A DNA stretch of 35,040 nucleotides, taken from contig JAJXZI010000176.1 in assembly GCA_021780115.1 (NCBI GenBank), positions 1-35,040 of the forward strand, in the 5' to 3' direction. Positions 32,838 to 35,040 of the stretch are shown here, one piece after another (the first letter of the stretch is position 1; the number at the start of each line of letters is the position of its first letter). The notes under the pieces were generated by a model. The model was not told where the DNA came from and did not search any database. It was given only the letters and a program-made list of their open reading frames with translations. The position numbers and the translations under genes were made by a program. The stretch comes from a bacterium. GTDB lineage: Bacteria; Verrucomicrobiota; Verrucomicrobiia; Limisphaerales; JAJXZI01.

Positions 32838-34613
32838 ATGACGAACAAAACGCTCGGACAGTGTAACACCTCCAATAGAGCCGTGCTGAACTGGGTGGAC
32901 CAGTGGACGAAAGTCTTCCAGCCGGAAAAGGTCTATTGGTGCGATGGATCGGCGGCGGAGAAGGAAGCCCTGACCGCGGAGGCCGTGGCCCGCGAGATTT
33001 TGGTGGAATTGAACCAGCAGAAACTGCCGGGCTGTTATTACCACCGGTCTCACCCCAGTGACGTGGCCCGGATCGAGGACCGCACGTTCATCTGCACCGA
33101 GGCCCAGGAGGACGCCGGCCCGACGAACAACTGGCGCCTGCCGCGCGAGATGCGCCGCACCCTGATCGGCCTGTGCCAGGGCGCCATGGCCGGCCGCACC
33201 CTCTACGTGGTGCCGTACTTGATGGGACCGCCGGGTTCCGCGCTGGCGAAAGTCGGCATCGAGTTGACCGATTCGATCTACGTCGTGCTCAGCATGCGGG
33301 TGATGACCCGCATGGGCCAGATCGCCTACGAGCAACTCGGCAACGACGACGATTTCAACCGCGGGATGCACACGATGCTCGACCTGAACCCCGAGCACCG
33401 CTACATCGCCCACTTCCCGCAACGCAACGAAATCATCTCCACCAGTTCCAACTACGGCGGCAACGTGCTGCTGGGCAAGAAGTGCTTCGCCCTGCGCATC
33501 GGCTCGTGGCTCGCCCGCCAGGAAGGCTGGCTGGCCGAGCACATGTTGATCCTCGGTGTCGAGTCCCCCCAAGGCGAGAAGACCTACGTCGCCGCGGCCT
33601 TTCCCAGCGCCTGTGGCAAGACCAATTTCGCCATGATGGTCCCGCCGGCCCGGTTCCGCGGCTGGAAGGTCTGGACCGTCGGCGACGACATCGCCTGGAT
33701 GAAGCCCGGGCCTGATGGCCAGCTTTACGCGATCAATCCCGAAGCGGGCTATTTCGGTGTGGTGCCTGGCACCAATTCCAAGTCCAACCCCAACGCACTG
33801 GCGACCATCCAGCGCGACACCCTCTACACCAACGTCGCGCTCACGCCCGACCTGGACGTGTGGTGGGAAGGCAAGGACGGCGATCCGCCCAAGGAATGTT
33901 TCGACTGGCTGGGCCGCAAATGGACGCCCGAATCCAAGGAAAAAGCCGCCCACCCCAACAGCCGCTTCGCCGCCCCGATGGTGAACAATCCGGTGCTCGC
34001 GCCCGAAGCCAACGATCCGCAAGGCGTGCCCATCAGCGCCATCATCTTCGGGGGCCGGCGCTCCGACACCATGCCGCTCGTCTTCCAAGCGTTCAACTGG
34101 ATCAATGGCATCTACATCGGCGCCACGATGGGATCGGAAACCACCGCCGCCGCCGCCGGCGCCGTCGGCCAGATCCGCCGCGACCCCATGGCCATGCTCC
34201 CGTTCTGCGGCTACAACATGGGCGACTACTTCCGCCACTGGATCTCCATCCGCAAGGCCATGAAGCATCCGCCGCGGATCTTTCACGTCAACTGGTTCCG
34301 CAAAGACGTGGACGGCAAGTTCCTCTGGCCCGGCTTCGGTGAGAACATGCGCGTGCTCCAGTGGATCCTGGACCGCTGCCGCGGCCGCGCCAACGGCAAC
34401 GAGACGCCGCTGGGCTGGGTGCCCGACAACACGCAAATGGACCTGGAGGGCCTGGACGGCTACACGCCCGAACGGCTCGCGAAAGTTCAGGCCATCAAGC
34501 ACGATGAGTGGGTCCGGGAACTGCACCTGCAGGACGAGTTGTTCATGAAACTGCACGGCACACTGCCGAAGGAGCTCATCTTCGAGCGCGAGTTGCTGGC
34601 GTCCCGATTCTGA
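32838..34613 (+). CDS. pckG: Phosphoenolpyruvate carboxykinase (GTP)
   Basis: The 591-residue enzyme makes phosphoenolpyruvate from oxaloacetate and GTP, the entry to gluconeogenesis. It is of the GTP class: GRTLYVVPYLMGPPGS, the substrate-side SNYGGN (204-209), the P-loop AFPSACGKTN with reactive Cys259 (254-263), metal-site VGDDIAWM, FGGRRSDT and NWFRKD. Length fits the family (about 590-620). The ATG at 32838 is used; a TTG 12 bases earlier is in frame. It lies downstream of the AraC/PocR gene and is closed by a strong terminator at 34651-34680. It is the clearest central-metabolism gene of the window. Confidence 0.98.
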   Translation: MTNKTLGQCNTSNRAVLNWVDQWTKVFQPEKVYWCDGSAAEKEALTAEAVAREILVELNQQKLPGCYYHRSHPSDVARIEDRTFICTEAQEDAGPTNNWRLPREMRRTLIGLCQGAMAGRTLYVVPYLMGPPGSALAKVGIELTDSIYVVLSMRVMTRMGQIAYEQLGNDDDFNRGMHTMLDLNPEHRYIAHFPQRNEIISTSSNYGGNVLLGKKCFALRIGSWLARQEGWLAEHMLILGVESPQGEKTYVAAAFPSACGKTNFAMMVPPARFRGWKVWTVGDDIAWMKPGPDGQLYAINPEAGYFGVVPGTNSKSNPNALATIQRDTLYTNVALTPDLDVWWEGKDGDPPKECFDWLGRKWTPESKEKAAHPNSRFAAPMVNNPVLAPEANDPQGVPISAIIFGGRRSDTMPLVFQAFNWINGIYIGATMGSETTAAAAGAVGQIRRDPMAMLPFCGYNMGDYFRHWISIRKAMKHPPRIFHVNWFRKDVDGKFLWPGFGENMRVLQWILDRCRGRANGNETPLGWVPDNTQMDLEGLDGYTPERLAKVQAIKHDEWVRELHLQDELFMKLHGTLPKELIFERELLASRF

Positions 34614-34639
34614 CGCGGGCGGGCCACCGGACCTGGGTT

Positions 34640-34680
34640 GAAAAAGAAAATCCCCGCGGCCGAAGCCGCGGGGATTTATT
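34640..34680. terminator. Strong bidirectional intrinsic terminator
   Basis: TCCCCGCGGC (34651-34660), loop CGAA, GCCGCGGGGA (34665-34674) is a perfect 10-base stem. TTTATT follows on plus, and an A-rich run (34640-34650) gives a T run on minus. It serves pckG and the convergent small gene ending at 34696. Confidence 0.93.
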
Positions 34681-34695
34681 CGAAAACCGTCGAGA

Positions 34696-34962
34696 TTACT
34701 GCCGCGCTTCGGTCGCGGCTTTCGGGCTCATCAGTACTTTGGCCAGCGTGAGGGTCTTGCCCCCGGCCATCGTCTTGATCTTCTGGCAGCAGGTCGCCCC
34801 TTTCATCGGGCAGCCGGCGGCCACGGCCTTGGCCATGTCCGCGTTCTGCATGCAGCACGTCTTCGCCGTCGTCGGGCACGCGGCCTTCCCGTCGGAACTC
34901 CCGTTCTCGGCGGCCGGCAGTCCGATTGCGAGAACGCCTAAATGGAGGGGATGCAAACGCAT
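34696..34962 (-). CDS. Small cysteine-repeat protein
   Basis: This 88-residue protein begins with a short hydrophobic stretch (about 5-18) that may be a signal or anchor. It contains two copies of the pattern C-P-x4-T-C-C: CPTTAKTCC (29-37) and CPMKGATCC (51-59). The six cysteines suggest metal binding or disulfides. The second half is Lys/Ala-rich. It faces pckG across the shared terminator. The start at 34962 is the first ATG giving the hydrophobic N-terminus. The family is not recognised; a metallothionein-like or copper-binding role is only a guess. Confidence 0.6.
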   Translation of the reverse strand: MRLHPLHLGVLAIGLPAAENGSSDGKAACPTTAKTCCMQNADMAKAVAAGCPMKGATCCQKIKTMAGGKTLTLAKVLMSPKAATEARQ

Positions 34963-35040
34963 CCCCCGCCTTATCCAACTGACCTGACGGCGGAAGCAGG
35001 GAACCAGCTCGAGTCTCTGGTGCCGGCCCCCACGTCCGGA

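Noticed and set aside
1-35040. CRISPR arrays, tRNA or rRNA genes
   Set aside because: No regularly spaced repeats and no cloverleaf or rRNA-like stretch were seen by eye.

Overview
The window reads as high-GC chromosomal DNA of a Verrucomicrobium, most likely the Pedosphaera/Limisphaera side of the phylum. This is inferred from gene content, not from a marker gene: an ECF sigma factor fused to carboxypeptidase-regulatory-like repeats, exported glycoside hydrolases (GH29, a GH20-like protein, a Tat-exported enzyme), a GTP-type PEP carboxykinase behind a PocR/AraC regulator, and several long conserved-looking proteins without a name. No rRNA, tRNA, CRISPR array or phage module was seen.

Layout. 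1-0.65 kb: decayed IS transposase. 0.97-1.33 kb: small winged-helix-like protein. 5.03-1.46 kb (minus): VTC-domain protein, DUF4956 membrane protein, HlyD-type adaptor, YdfG-type dehydrogenase. 8.84-5.6 kb (minus): membrane-anchored ECF sigma factor. 9.16-15.6 kb (plus): argB, GH20-like protein, 990-residue Tat-exported protein, argD. 17.6-15.7 kb (minus): CPA2 antiporter. 20.4-17.8 kb (minus): alpha-L-fucosidase and SGNH esterase. 23.9-20.7 kb (minus): a translationally coupled pair that looks like an MotA/ExbB-type plus MotB/ExbD-type complex. 24.05-24.35 kb: a second relic of the first IS. 27.15-24.48 kb (minus): double DUF2249 protein, heme-copper-oxidase-like membrane protein, MIP18-family protein, single DUF2249 protein, preceded by a perfect FNR-type site. 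27.29-27.98 kb (plus): secreted coiled-coil protein. 30.9-28.6 kb (minus): large acyl-CoA dehydrogenase. 31.7-31.15 kb (minus): universal stress protein. 31.86-34.6 kb (plus): AraC/PocR regulator and pckG, ended by a strong bidirectional terminator facing a small cysteine-repeat protein.

How the genes may work together. The GH29, GH20-like, Tat-exported and SGNH proteins suggest use of decorated polysaccharides containing fucose, amino sugars and esters; PEP carboxykinase would serve gluconeogenesis. The DUF2249 operon looks like an anaerobic or nitric-oxide-responsive unit. The best candidates for undescribed systems are the coupled membrane pair at 20.7-23.9 kb (possible ion-driven channel with a coiled-coil stalk and a protease-like head), the FNR-linked DUF2249/oxidase-like operon whose oxidase-like protein lacks the third-repeat histidine, and the VTC-DUF4956-HlyD operon.
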